64,000 bases of DNA from Sipunculus nudus (GCA_026874595.1 CM049306.1:110849108-110913107); one strand, 5' to 3'. Shown: positions 48,275 to 62,659, numbered from the stretch's first letter. The notes: a model not told the origin generated them from the letters alone. Numbers and translations: made by a program.

Positions 48275-48841
48275 ACCAAAACATCAAGATCTGAGCGCTC
48301 GCCCACAAACAGAATTGTACAAAGGCCCCTGAAAACACAGAAAGAAACAAAATATAAACCCAGTAAGCACGAGTCAGTCAATGAAACTGGCCACACAGTA
48401 TGCGCTCTGACTTATTATAAGCGCAGTGATAGGTATAAACACACGTTATATGGCACTGACAGGGCCCGGTGCCTGTATCTAAAAGCGCACTAACTGACGG
48501 CCGCACGCACGCGCGCACACCCATGAACAGTGAAATAGAGGCATGATTCTAAGAAACGGAGCCATGTATGATTATGAACGGCTGGACGTGTATATTATAT
48601 GTCGCATTGCAGTGACAACCAGTCGTGAGAATGTCCGCCTTGTTCACCTGCCTGTGAGTAGTTGCAAGACATATTATATAAAGTAGTCATGCTGGGACAC
48701 AAACAAAATATTGACAGAGATTCTGAAAAGAAATATTGCATACACCAATAAAGGCCGTGTATATGCGCATAACAGGTTGAAAATGGCCGTATTGTGGACA
48801 TAATGAGTCTTCACAACGCAACATCCCAGCTGCCGCTAAAA
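48275..48841. other. H2B-H4 spacer, unit 1
   Basis: No gene seen. It holds a TATA-like ATTATATAAAG at about 48671-48681 with no recognisable product downstream, and a short GCACGCACGCGCGCACAC alternating run near 48503-48520. Confidence 0.5.
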
Positions 48842-49359
<518 letters not shown>

Positions 49360-49393
49360 GCTGCTGCACGTGTCACCCGGAGCAACACAAAAC

Positions 49394-49409
49394 GGCCTTT
49401 TTAAAGGCC
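49394..49409 (+). terminator. Histone mRNA 3' stem-loop, H4 unit 1
   Basis: GGCCTT-TTTA-AAGGCC, 35 nt after the stop, in ACAAAAC...ACCACAAC flanks. The stem matches the GG...CC base pairs of the consensus, but the loop-closing pairs are T-A, unlike the C-G/T-A of the H3 version. Confidence 0.95.
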
Positions 49410-49520
49410 ACCACAACATTCATATCTAGTCGTTGTCAGTCACAAGTCCAACCCTAATCAGAAAATTCTATGACTGTACATATAGATGTTAGTATATATA
49501 CTGGTGTTTTATATGTGTGT

Positions 49521-49637
49521 GAATGAATGAATGAATGAATGAATGAATGAATGAATGAATCAATGAATGAATGAATGAATGAATGAATGAATCAATGAAT
49601 GAAATGAAATGAAATGAAATAAAATTGAAATAAGAAA

Positions 49638-49684
<47 letters not shown>

Positions 49685-49783
49685 ACAAACATATATAATT
49701 AATTATTTATTTCCATTCATATATGTTATTTATTTAATTATATGGCATATATATTTCCCGAGGAACAGTATGTACATGCTCAT

Positions 49784-49871
<88 letters not shown>
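49521..49871. repeat. Microsatellite cluster in H4-H3 spacer, unit 1
   Basis: (GAAT)n 49521-49605 shading into GAAAT repeats, (GTCT)n 49639-49682, then (CA)n 49786-49871 (86 bp). The (CA)n run is 2 bp shorter than in units 2 and 3. Confidence 0.95.
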
Positions 49872-49875
<4 letters not shown>

Positions 49876-50209
49876 TAATACATTAATTAATATTTATAGA
49901 AATATATGTACTAGTATTCAGTTTTCCGCCGCATGTATTGTTGCAGAGCAGAGCAGACTCCTCCCATCTGGGTGTGGTGGTGAAATAAAAAGGTGACCAA
50001 AAACAGGGGGAATGAAATCATGTTTTAATCCCAATTAATCACATTATTTATAATAAATTTATATATGAAAAAGTGTTAACTTTTGAAGAAAACTCGTCAC
50101 CACATGCGCCTGCAAGTGTTGTCCGGATTCAGTGAACTCAGCGGCCTGTGTCACGGCTGCACGTAAGGATTAATAGCCCTCCATCTCGGCATGGGCGCAG
50201 GGCGAAAAA

Positions 50210-50290
50210 GGCCCGACCATCGCTTTCCGAGTGGATCCTAGCTGCATGGTGGAGGTCTTGGCGTACGGCGGCAATCACAAACGGACCAAT
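50210..50290 (+). promoter_or_regulatory. H3 promoter region, unit 1
   Basis: GGCCCGACCATCGC (50210-50223), GGATCCTAGCTGCATGG (50233-50249) and a CCAAT box (50286-50290) lie 184 to 104 bp before the ATG. The first two repeat the H4 arrangement with the same order and nearly the same spacing. Confidence 0.6.
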
Positions 50291-50375
50291 CACATCGCGC
50301 CAAGACCCGGTGTCTCTCAGCAATATCAACGGAGTGTAGTTTCGGCCGAGCATTGCACTGTTGTCGTTTCACTGA

Positions 50376-50804
<429 letters not shown>

Positions 50805-50846
50805 GCTCTGGCCAGTACGTCTGACGCTCTCCCGAGCCCACCAAAC

Positions 50847-50862
50847 GGCCCTCTTCAGGGCC
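50847..50862 (+). terminator. Histone mRNA 3' stem-loop, H3 unit 1
   Basis: GGCCCT-CTTC-AGGGCC, 42 nt after the stop, with CCAAAC before and AAACAC after. Closest of the four to the metazoan consensus. Confidence 0.97.
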
Positions 50863-50902
50863 AAACACATCATTCAGTTCTCAGCGTATCACAATCACAC
50901 AC

Positions 50903-50908
50903 AATAAA
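50903..50908 (+). terminator. AATAAA polyadenylation-type signal after H3, unit 1
   Basis: AATAAA 41 nt past the stem-loop. It could allow a polyadenylated H3 mRNA outside S phase. Equivalent sites are at 56257-56262 and 61609-61614. Confidence 0.5.
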
Positions 50909-51119
50909 TTAGCACTTTTCCCATGAAAGCCCCTTTAACAAGCGCCCCATACGCCTATATCGACTGTGCCTCCAACATGAAAATAAAGAAACATCCTGCG
51001 GCTCGGTTTCCCTGCCCTGTATGAACCCTGAAAGAGCCAGGTGGCAGCACCTGCCGGTCCCTGGCAGTGCGCCGGACCGACTGTCCATGTTCCAAAAACC
51101 CCCGCTGCCGGCAGGGCAA

Positions 51120-51320
51120 ATACAAACAAACAAACAAACAAACAAGCAAACAAAGAAACAAAGAAAGAAACAAACAAATAAATAAATAAATGTATGTATG
51201 TATGTATGTATGTATGTATGTATGTATGTATGTATGTATGTATGTATGTATGTATGTATGTATGTATGTATGTATGTATGTATGTATGTATGTATGTATA
51301 TATATATGTATATATATATG

Positions 51321-51387
<67 letters not shown>

Positions 51388-51388
51388 A

Positions 51389-51464
<76 letters not shown>
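51120..51464. repeat. Compound microsatellite in H3-H2A spacer, unit 1
   Basis: (CAAA)n to 51190, (TATG)n 51191-51298, (TA)n with a few TATG to 51383, then (TC)n 51391-51464 (74 bp). The run gives spurious open frames (MYVCMYVC, IYIYIY, SLSLSL, and RERE on the minus strand). Confidence 0.97.
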
Positions 51465-51468
<4 letters not shown>

Positions 51469-51639
51469 CAGAGTGGGCGGTCCGCAATTATATAATCTCG
51501 GTATAGGACCACTAACAAAAAAAAAAAAAAGGAACGGAGCTGACACATTTAAATACGGAATGTTGCGTTTAATGTAAAACCGAGCAATACCGAACTAAAA
51601 TGAAGAGAAAAAGGAAGAATAACCAGAATGCCTGGCCAA

Positions 51640-51960
51640 TTTCACGATCTCGGTTGCCACTGCGCTTATATACCTGAACCGCTGGATGGTCTGTTTGATG
51701 ACTTGCCGCCGCTCCATCCTTGCGGCCGGGAATACACCCAATGCGCCGGCCTCCCAGGCAGGATAATGCGGAGGAGGGTACGGTTTGAGCAGATCGCGAG
51801 ACCCACTCAGAACAGACGAGGTCGCCCGGTGTTTGGCCGGGGCACCTATGAAAAAATGTAATATACTTGTGGCGTTGCAAAAATACCAACCTTGTGTTGG
51901 TTCGGCATATTCACTTGCAGAGCATTTCCACGTGTGACCATTGTTCACAGCTAAAATAGA
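51640..51960. other. GC-rich island of unknown role in H3-H2A spacer, unit 1
   Basis: About 320 bp, much more GC-rich than its AT-rich surroundings. Minus strand: a TATATAAG at plus 51666-51673 and an open frame with a helical, basic stretch (MERRQVIKQTIQRFRYISAV). A small hairpin ACCAAC-CTTGT-GTTGGT is at 51885-51901. I recognise no histone, snRNA or 5S rRNA in it. Could be a decayed gene or a regulatory block. Confidence 0.4.
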
Positions 51961-52013
51961 ATAATCACAACTAATGTATTGTATAATATCCCGAGATGAG
52001 ATATCATAATAAA

Positions 52014-52076
52014 ATGGATGGATGGATGGATGGATGGATGGATGGATGGATGGATGGATGGATGGATGGATGGATG
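52014..52076 (+). repeat. (ATGG)n microsatellite, unit 1
   Basis: About 16 ATGG units between the GC island and the H2A 3' end. Source of the spurious DGWM/HPSI open frames. Confidence 0.97.
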
Positions 52077-52542
52077 CAGAAAATAATAATATACATAAAA
52101 AAAAATTTGACAGCTATCTCTATCGACCTGATCATTATTAGTATTAATAATATTATTGCTATTCATCATGATAAACAGAATCAAAATACCTCAATAAATA
52201 AACCATCCCCCCCAAGCATGCGCAGCTGGATAGCAACAAATATAATCTTGTCATGTAATAACTGAGCCGGTCGCCTTACAGGGCATCACATTCAGACAGA
52301 ACAATGCAAGTATGAGACAGGACCGCCGTATACAGCGCAGGCATGATGTCACCTGGCCTACCAGTGTATCAGCCGTCTGCAAGCGCTAGGCACACAGGTG
52401 TACTTATTGGCATTAATTAATTAAAGTTAATTGATCAATTAATAATAAATTAACCGGGGAAGAATGTGTGATGTAAATCAGTAGCCCATTGGCATCGGGT
52501 ATGTATTGTGAGTGTCAGCCGCTTAGAACTGAATGTTGTGGT

Positions 52543-52558
52543 AGCCCTTAGAAGGGCT
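52543..52558 (-). terminator. Histone mRNA 3' stem-loop, H2A unit 1
   Basis: On the minus strand AGCCCT-TCTA-AGGGCT, 29 nt after the stop, followed by ACCACAAC. Same A-U-ended stem as H2B, so the H2A/H2B pair and the H3/H4 pair each share a stem type. Confidence 0.95.
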
Positions 52559-52587
52559 GTTTTTGTTTCAGGGCACCGCCTGCGTAT

Positions 52588-52974
<387 letters not shown>

Positions 52975-53060
52975 CTACTGTACGACGTGCAACACACGAA
53001 CGGTAGAAGCAGAATGTGTCCTGGCCGCCTGAGAGACCGGTGTTATGCTAGGAGCAGGGT

Positions 53061-53130
53061 GGATCGCTGCTGCAGCGGGAGCGCTCGACGCGCACTCGGT
53101 CCGCTGCAGCGGTGATCCCCTGTTTTGCAT
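53061..53130. promoter_or_regulatory. Bidirectional H2A-H2B promoter element, units 1/2
   Basis: GGATCGCTGCTGCAGCGG (53061-53078) and CCGCTGCAGCGGTGATCC (53101-53118) form an inverted repeat matching at 16 of 18 positions with a 22-bp centre. An octamer-like TTTTGCAT (53123-53130) lies on the H2B side, as in H2B promoters of other animals. It sits 99 bp from the H2A start and 90 bp from the H2B start. Confidence 0.7.
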
Positions 53131-53207
53131 AGCGAACGAGGTAAATGTGCGCCCGGTTGTCCCGGGCGGCCAGTGTTCGTTCTGTTCGCTGAAGTCGATA
53201 GACGAAA

Positions 53208-53579
53208 ATGCCACCCAAGCCAAGCGCGAAAGGAGCCAAGAAGGCCGCCAGCAAGGCCAAAGCAGCCCGTACCGGGGACAAGAAGAGAAGGAGGAGGAGA
53301 AAGGAAAGCTACAGCATCTACATCTACAAAGTGCTGAAGCAGGTTCACCCCGACACAGGTATCAGCAGCAAAGCCATGTCAATCATGAACTCTTTCGTGA
53401 ACGACATTTTCGAGCGCATTGCTGCGGAGGCAAGCAGGCTGGCCCACTACAACAGGAGGTCCACCATCACAAGCAGAGAAATCCAGACCGCCGTCCGGCT
53501 GCTTCTGCCAGGAGAGCTGGCCAAGCACGCCGTCAGCGAGGGCACCAAGGCTGTGACCAAGTACACCAGCTCTAAATAA
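53208..53579 (+). CDS. H2B: Histone H2B, unit 2
   Basis: Same 123-residue protein as unit 1, but here with the full upstream inverted element and a divergent H2A neighbour. The comparison with unit 1 shows which promoter part is missing there. The 5' leader (about 53131-53207) contains CCCGGGCGGCC and has no TATA box I can see. Confidence 0.98.
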   Translation: MPPKPSAKGAKKAASKAKAARTGDKKRRRRRKESYSIYIYKVLKQVHPDTGISSKAMSIMNSFVNDIFERIAAEASRLAHYNRRSTITSREIQTAVRLLLPGELAKHAVSEGTKAVTKYTSSK

Positions 53580-53610
53580 ATGCCTATAGCTAGTCTTGAA
53601 CCACCAAAAC

Positions 53611-53626
53611 AGCCCTTATAAGGGCT
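53611..53626 (+). terminator. Histone mRNA 3' stem-loop, H2B unit 2
   Basis: AGCCCT-TATA-AGGGCT, unchanged from unit 1. Confidence 0.95.
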
Positions 53627-54193
53627 ACCAAAACATCAAGATCTGAGCGCTCGCCCACAAACAGAATTGTACAAAGGCCCCTGAAAACACAGAAAGAAAC
53701 AAAATATAAACCCAGTAAGCACGAGTCAGTCAATGAAACTGGCCACACAGTATGCGCTCTGACTTATTATAAGCGCAGTGATAGGTATAAACACACGTTA
53801 TATGGCACTGACAGGGCCCGGTGCCTGTATCTAAAAGCGCACTAACTGACGGCCGCACGCACGCGCGCACACCCATGAACAGTGAAATAGAGGCATGATT
53901 CTAAGAAACGGAGCCATGTATGATTATGAACGGCTGGACGTGTATATTATATGTCGCATTGCAGTGACAACCAGTCGTGAGAATGTCCGCCTTGTTCACC
54001 TGCCTGTGAGTAGTTGCAAGACATATTATATAAAGTAGTCATGCTGGGACACAAACAAAATATTGACAGAGATTCTGAAAAGAAATATTGCATACACCAA
54101 TAAAGGCCGTGTATATGCGCATAACAGGTTGAAAATGGCCGTATTGTGGACATAATGAGTCTTCACAACGCAACATCCCAGCTGCCGCTAAAA

Positions 54194-54711
<518 letters not shown>

Positions 54712-54745
54712 GCTGCTGCACGTGTCACCCGGAGCAACACAAAAC

Positions 54746-54761
54746 GGCCTTTTTAAAGGCC
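54746..54761 (+). terminator. Histone mRNA 3' stem-loop, H4 unit 2
   Basis: GGCCTT-TTTA-AAGGCC, unchanged. Confidence 0.95.
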
Positions 54762-54872
54762 ACCACAACATTCATATCTAGTCGTTGTCAGTCACAAGTC
54801 CAACCCTAATCAGAAAATTCTATGACTGTACATATAGATGTTAGTATATATACTGGTGTTTTATATGTGTGT

Positions 54873-54989
54873 GAATGAATGAATGAATGAATGAATGAAT
54901 GAATGAATGAATCAATGAATGAATGAATGAATGAATGAATGAATCAATGAATGAAATGAAATGAAATGAAATAAAATTGAAATAAGAAA

Positions 54990-55036
<47 letters not shown>

Positions 55037-55135
55037 ACAAACATATATAATTAATTATTTATTTCCATTCATATATGTTATTTATTTAATTATATGGCAT
55101 ATATATTTCCCGAGGAACAGTATGTACATGCTCAT

Positions 55136-55225
<90 letters not shown>
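54873..55225. repeat. Microsatellite cluster in H4-H3 spacer, unit 2
   Basis: (GAAT)n, (GTCT)n and (CA)n (55138-55225, 88 bp). One CA dinucleotide longer than unit 1. Confidence 0.95.
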
Positions 55226-55229
<4 letters not shown>

Positions 55230-55563
55230 TAATACATTAATTAATATTTATAGAAATATATGTACTAGTATTCAGTTTTCCGCCGCATGTATTGTTGCAG
55301 AGCAGAGCAGACTCCTCCCATCTGGGTGTGGTGGTGAAATAAAAAGGTGACCAAAAACAGGGGGAATGAAATCATGTTTTAATCCCAATTAATCACATTA
55401 TTTATAATAAATTTATATATGAAAAAGTGTTAACTTTTGAAGAAAACTCGTCACCACATGCGCCTGCAAGTGTTGTCCGGATTCAGTGAACTCAGCGGCC
55501 TGTGTCACGGCTGCACGTAAGGATTAATAGCCCTCCATCTCGGCATGGGCGCAGGGCGAAAAA

Positions 55564-55644
55564 GGCCCGACCATCGCTTTCCGAGTGGATCCTAGCTGCA
55601 TGGTGGAGGTCTTGGCGTACGGCGGCAATCACAAACGGACCAAT
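55564..55644 (+). promoter_or_regulatory. H3 promoter region, unit 2
   Basis: GGCCCGACCATCGC at 55564, GGATCCTAGCTGCATGG at 55587, CCAAT at 55640-55644; same spacing as unit 1. Confidence 0.6.
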
Positions 55645-55729
55645 CACATCGCGCCAAGACCCGGTGTCTCTCAGCAATATCAACGGAGTGTAGTTTCGGC
55701 CGAGCATTGCACTGTTGTCGTTTCACTGA

Positions 55730-56158
<429 letters not shown>

Positions 56159-56200
56159 GCTCTGGCCAGTACGTCTGACGCTCTCCCGAGCCCACCAAAC

Positions 56201-56216
56201 GGCCCTCTTCAGGGCC
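56201..56216 (+). terminator. Histone mRNA 3' stem-loop, H3 unit 2
   Basis: GGCCCT-CTTC-AGGGCC, with the AATAAA at 56257-56262. Confidence 0.97.
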
Positions 56217-56473
56217 AAACACATCATTCAGTTCTCAGCGTATCACAATCACACACAATAAATTAGCACTTTTCCCATGAAAGCCCCTTTAACAAGCGCC
56301 CCATACGCCTATATCGACTGTGCCTCCAACATGAAAATAAAGAAACATCCTGCGGCTCGGTTTCCCTGCCCTGTATGAACCCTGAAAGAGCCAGGTGGCA
56401 GCACCTGCCGGTCCCTGGCAGTGCGCCGGACCGACTGTCCATGTTCCAAAAACCCCCGCTGCCGGCAGGGCAA

Positions 56474-56674
56474 ATACAAACAAACAAACAAACAAACAAG
56501 CAAACAAAGAAACAAAGAAAGAAACAAACAAATAAATAAATAAATGTATGTATGTATGTATGTATGTATGTATGTATGTATGTATGTATGTATGTATGTA
56601 TGTATGTATGTATGTATGTATGTATGTATGTATGTATGTATGTATGTATGTATATATATATGTATATATATATG

Positions 56675-56741
<67 letters not shown>

Positions 56742-56742
56742 A

Positions 56743-56816
<74 letters not shown>
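56474..56816. repeat. Compound microsatellite in H3-H2A spacer, unit 2
   Basis: Same order of (CAAA), (TATG), (TA) and (TC) runs. The (TC)n part is 56745-56816 (72 bp), 2 bp shorter than in unit 1. Confidence 0.97.
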
Positions 56817-56820
<4 letters not shown>

Positions 56821-56991
56821 CAGAGTGGGCGGTCCGCAATTATATAATCTCGGTATAGGACCACTAACAAAAAAAAAAAAAAGGAACGGAGCTGACACAT
56901 TTAAATACGGAATGTTGCGTTTAATGTAAAACCGAGCAATACCGAACTAAAATGAAGAGAAAAAGGAAGAATAACCAGAATGCCTGGCCAA

Positions 56992-57312
56992 TTTCACGAT
57001 CTCGGTTGCCACTGCGCTTATATACCTGAACCGCTGGATGGTCTGTTTGATGACTTGCCGCCGCTCCATCCTTGCGGCCGGGAATACACCCAATGCGCCG
57101 GCCTCCCAGGCAGGATAATGCGGAGGAGGGTACGGTTTGAGCAGATCGCGAGACCCACTCAGAACAGACGAGGTCGCCCGGTGTTTGGCCGGGGCACCTA
57201 TGAAAAAATGTAATATACTTGTGGCGTTGCAAAAATACCAACCTTGTGTTGGTTCGGCATATTCACTTGCAGAGCATTTCCACGTGTGACCATTGTTCAC
57301 AGCTAAAATAGA
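56992..57312. other. GC-rich island, unit 2
   Basis: No differences seen from the island in unit 1, including the minus-strand TATATAAG and the ACCAAC/GTTGGT hairpin. Confidence 0.4.
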
Positions 57313-57365
57313 ATAATCACAACTAATGTATTGTATAATATCCCGAGATGAGATATCATAATAAA

Positions 57366-57428
57366 ATGGATGGATGGATGGATGGATGGATGGATGGATG
57401 GATGGATGGATGGATGGATGGATGGATG
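57366..57428 (+). repeat. (ATGG)n microsatellite, unit 2
   Basis: Same length as in unit 1. Confidence 0.97.
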
Positions 57429-57894
57429 CAGAAAATAATAATATACATAAAAAAAAATTTGACAGCTATCTCTATCGACCTGATCATTATTAGTATTAAT
57501 AATATTATTGCTATTCATCATGATAAACAGAATCAAAATACCTCAATAAATAAACCATCCCCCCCAAGCATGCGCAGCTGGATAGCAACAAATATAATCT
57601 TGTCATGTAATAACTGAGCCGGTCGCCTTACAGGGCATCACATTCAGACAGAACAATGCAAGTATGAGACAGGACCGCCGTATACAGCGCAGGCATGATG
57701 TCACCTGGCCTACCAGTGTATCAGCCGTCTGCAAGCGCTAGGCACACAGGTGTACTTATTGGCATTAATTAATTAAAGTTAATTGATCAATTAATAATAA
57801 ATTAACCGGGGAAGAATGTGTGATGTAAATCAGTAGCCCATTGGCATCGGGTATGTATTGTGAGTGTCAGCCGCTTAGAACTGAATGTTGTGGT

Positions 57895-57910
57895 AGCCCT
57901 TAGAAGGGCT
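57895..57910 (-). terminator. Histone mRNA 3' stem-loop, H2A unit 2
   Basis: Minus strand AGCCCT-TCTA-AGGGCT, unchanged. Confidence 0.95.
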
Positions 57911-57939
57911 GTTTTTGTTTCAGGGCACCGCCTGCGTAT

Positions 57940-58326
<387 letters not shown>

Positions 58327-58412
58327 CTACTGTACGACGTGCAACACACGAACGGTAGAAGCAGAATGTGTCCTGGCCGCCTGAGAGACCGGTGTTATGC
58401 TAGGAGCAGGGT

Positions 58413-58482
58413 GGATCGCTGCTGCAGCGGGAGCGCTCGACGCGCACTCGGTCCGCTGCAGCGGTGATCCCCTGTTTTGCAT
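58413..58482. promoter_or_regulatory. Bidirectional H2A-H2B promoter element, units 2/3
   Basis: Arms at 58413-58430 and 58453-58470 and TTTTGCAT at 58475-58482, identical to the 53061 element. Confidence 0.7.
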
Positions 58483-58559
58483 AGCGAACGAGGTAAATGT
58501 GCGCCCGGTTGTCCCGGGCGGCCAGTGTTCGTTCTGTTCGCTGAAGTCGATAGACGAAA

Positions 58560-58931
58560 ATGCCACCCAAGCCAAGCGCGAAAGGAGCCAAGAAGGCCGC
58601 CAGCAAGGCCAAAGCAGCCCGTACCGGGGACAAGAAGAGAAGGAGGAGGAGAAAGGAAAGCTACAGCATCTACATCTACAAAGTGCTGAAGCAGGTTCAC
58701 CCCGACACAGGTATCAGCAGCAAAGCCATGTCAATCATGAACTCTTTCGTGAACGACATTTTCGAGCGCATTGCTGCGGAGGCAAGCAGGCTGGCCCACT
58801 ACAACAGGAGGTCCACCATCACAAGCAGAGAAATCCAGACCGCCGTCCGGCTGCTTCTGCCAGGAGAGCTGGCCAAGCACGCCGTCAGCGAGGGCACCAA
58901 GGCTGTGACCAAGTACACCAGCTCTAAATAA
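58560..58931 (+). CDS. H2B: Histone H2B, unit 3
   Basis: 123 residues, same protein and same 5352-bp offset from unit 2. Complete promoter. TAAATAAATG overlaps the stop, so an AATAAA precedes the stem-loop in all H2B copies. Confidence 0.98.
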   Translation: MPPKPSAKGAKKAASKAKAARTGDKKRRRRRKESYSIYIYKVLKQVHPDTGISSKAMSIMNSFVNDIFERIAAEASRLAHYNRRSTITSREIQTAVRLLLPGELAKHAVSEGTKAVTKYTSSK

Positions 58932-58962
58932 ATGCCTATAGCTAGTCTTGAACCACCAAAAC

Positions 58963-58978
58963 AGCCCTTATAAGGGCT
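58963..58978 (+). terminator. Histone mRNA 3' stem-loop, H2B unit 3
   Basis: AGCCCT-TATA-AGGGCT, unchanged. Confidence 0.95.
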
Positions 58979-59545
58979 ACCAAAACATCAAGATCTGAGC
59001 GCTCGCCCACAAACAGAATTGTACAAAGGCCCCTGAAAACACAGAAAGAAACAAAATATAAACCCAGTAAGCACGAGTCAGTCAATGAAACTGGCCACAC
59101 AGTATGCGCTCTGACTTATTATAAGCGCAGTGATAGGTATAAACACACGTTATATGGCACTGACAGGGCCCGGTGCCTGTATCTAAAAGCGCACTAACTG
59201 ACGGCCGCACGCACGCGCGCACACCCATGAACAGTGAAATAGAGGCATGATTCTAAGAAACGGAGCCATGTATGATTATGAACGGCTGGACGTGTATATT
59301 ATATGTCGCATTGCAGTGACAACCAGTCGTGAGAATGTCCGCCTTGTTCACCTGCCTGTGAGTAGTTGCAAGACATATTATATAAAGTAGTCATGCTGGG
59401 ACACAAACAAAATATTGACAGAGATTCTGAAAAGAAATATTGCATACACCAATAAAGGCCGTGTATATGCGCATAACAGGTTGAAAATGGCCGTATTGTG
59501 GACATAATGAGTCTTCACAACGCAACATCCCAGCTGCCGCTAAAA

Positions 59546-60063
<518 letters not shown>

Positions 60064-60097
60064 GCTGCTGCACGTGTCACCCGGAGCAACACAAAAC

Positions 60098-60113
60098 GGC
60101 CTTTTTAAAGGCC
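60098..60113 (+). terminator. Histone mRNA 3' stem-loop, H4 unit 3
   Basis: GGCCTT-TTTA-AAGGCC, unchanged. Confidence 0.95.
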
Positions 60114-60224
60114 ACCACAACATTCATATCTAGTCGTTGTCAGTCACAAGTCCAACCCTAATCAGAAAATTCTATGACTGTACATATAGATGTTAGTATA
60201 TATACTGGTGTTTTATATGTGTGT

Positions 60225-60341
60225 GAATGAATGAATGAATGAATGAATGAATGAATGAATGAATCAATGAATGAATGAATGAATGAATGAATGAATCAAT
60301 GAATGAAATGAAATGAAATGAAATAAAATTGAAATAAGAAA

Positions 60342-60388
<47 letters not shown>

Positions 60389-60487
60389 ACAAACATATAT
60401 AATTAATTATTTATTTCCATTCATATATGTTATTTATTTAATTATATGGCATATATATTTCCCGAGGAACAGTATGTACATGCTCAT

Positions 60488-60577
<90 letters not shown>
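60225..60577. repeat. Microsatellite cluster in H4-H3 spacer, unit 3
   Basis: (CA)n at 60490-60577 is 88 bp, equal to unit 2. Confidence 0.95.
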
Positions 60578-60581
<4 letters not shown>

Positions 60582-60915
60582 TAATACATTAATTAATATT
60601 TATAGAAATATATGTACTAGTATTCAGTTTTCCGCCGCATGTATTGTTGCAGAGCAGAGCAGACTCCTCCCATCTGGGTGTGGTGGTGAAATAAAAAGGT
60701 GACCAAAAACAGGGGGAATGAAATCATGTTTTAATCCCAATTAATCACATTATTTATAATAAATTTATATATGAAAAAGTGTTAACTTTTGAAGAAAACT
60801 CGTCACCACATGCGCCTGCAAGTGTTGTCCGGATTCAGTGAACTCAGCGGCCTGTGTCACGGCTGCACGTAAGGATTAATAGCCCTCCATCTCGGCATGG
60901 GCGCAGGGCGAAAAA

Positions 60916-60996
60916 GGCCCGACCATCGCTTTCCGAGTGGATCCTAGCTGCATGGTGGAGGTCTTGGCGTACGGCGGCAATCACAAACGGACCAAT
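60916..60996 (+). promoter_or_regulatory. H3 promoter region, unit 3
   Basis: Elements at 60916, 60939 and CCAAT 60992-60996, unchanged. Confidence 0.6.
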
Positions 60997-61081
60997 CACA
61001 TCGCGCCAAGACCCGGTGTCTCTCAGCAATATCAACGGAGTGTAGTTTCGGCCGAGCATTGCACTGTTGTCGTTTCACTGA

Positions 61082-61510
<429 letters not shown>

Positions 61511-61552
61511 GCTCTGGCCAGTACGTCTGACGCTCTCCCGAGCCCACCAAAC

Positions 61553-61568
61553 GGCCCTCTTCAGGGCC
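61553..61568 (+). terminator. Histone mRNA 3' stem-loop, H3 unit 3
   Basis: GGCCCT-CTTC-AGGGCC, with AATAAA at 61609-61614. Confidence 0.97.
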
Positions 61569-61825
61569 AAACACATCATTCAGTTCTCAGCGTATCACAA
61601 TCACACACAATAAATTAGCACTTTTCCCATGAAAGCCCCTTTAACAAGCGCCCCATACGCCTATATCGACTGTGCCTCCAACATGAAAATAAAGAAACAT
61701 CCTGCGGCTCGGTTTCCCTGCCCTGTATGAACCCTGAAAGAGCCAGGTGGCAGCACCTGCCGGTCCCTGGCAGTGCGCCGGACCGACTGTCCATGTTCCA
61801 AAAACCCCCGCTGCCGGCAGGGCAA

Positions 61826-62026
61826 ATACAAACAAACAAACAAACAAACAAGCAAACAAAGAAACAAAGAAAGAAACAAACAAATAAATAAATAAATGTA
61901 TGTATGTATGTATGTATGTATGTATGTATGTATGTATGTATGTATGTATGTATGTATGTATGTATGTATGTATGTATGTATGTATGTATGTATGTATGTA
62001 TGTATATATATATGTATATATATATG

Positions 62027-62093
<67 letters not shown>

Positions 62094-62094
62094 A

Positions 62095-62162
<68 letters not shown>
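61826..62162. repeat. Compound microsatellite in H3-H2A spacer, unit 3
   Basis: (TC)n part about 62097-62162 (66 bp), the shortest of the three. An A-run after it (62215-62229) is one base longer than in units 1 and 2. Confidence 0.95.
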
Positions 62163-62166
<4 letters not shown>

Positions 62167-62338
62167 CAGAGTGGGCGGTCCGCAATTATATAATCTCGGT
62201 ATAGGACCACTAACAAAAAAAAAAAAAAAGGAACGGAGCTGACACATTTAAATACGGAATGTTGCGTTTAATGTAAAACCGAGCAATACCGAACTAAAAT
62301 GAAGAGAAAAAGGAAGAATAACCAGAATGCCTGGCCAA

Positions 62339-62659
62339 TTTCACGATCTCGGTTGCCACTGCGCTTATATACCTGAACCGCTGGATGGTCTGTTTGATGA
62401 CTTGCCGCCGCTCCATCCTTGCGGCCGGGAATACACCCAATGCGCCGGCCTCCCAGGCAGGATAATGCGGAGGAGGGTACGGTTTGAGCAGATCGCGAGA
62501 CCCACTCAGAACAGACGAGGTCGCCCGGTGTTTGGCCGGGGCACCTATGAAAAAATGTAATATACTTGTGGCGTTGCAAAAATACCAACCTTGTGTTGGT
62601 TCGGCATATTCACTTGCAGAGCATTTCCACGTGTGACCATTGTTCACAGCTAAAATAGA
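62339..62659. other. GC-rich island, unit 3
   Basis: No change seen relative to units 1 and 2. Confidence 0.4.

Noticed and set aside
48671-48700. TATA-like ATTATATAAAG as promoter of an extra gene in the H2B-H4 spacer
   Set aside because: No coding region or recognisable RNA follows.
50955-51577. MYVCMYVC, IYIYIY, SLSLSL and RERERE open frames
   Set aside because: Translations of microsatellites.
51640-51690. tRNA or U4 snRNA start (minus strand GCGCAGTGGCA after TATATAAG)
   Set aside because: No B box or cloverleaf, and the match to U4 stops after 11 nt.
51595-51948. 117-residue minus-strand frame in the GC island
   Set aside because: Not accepted as a gene: no family match and no conservation evidence beyond identical units. 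Kept only as an open question.
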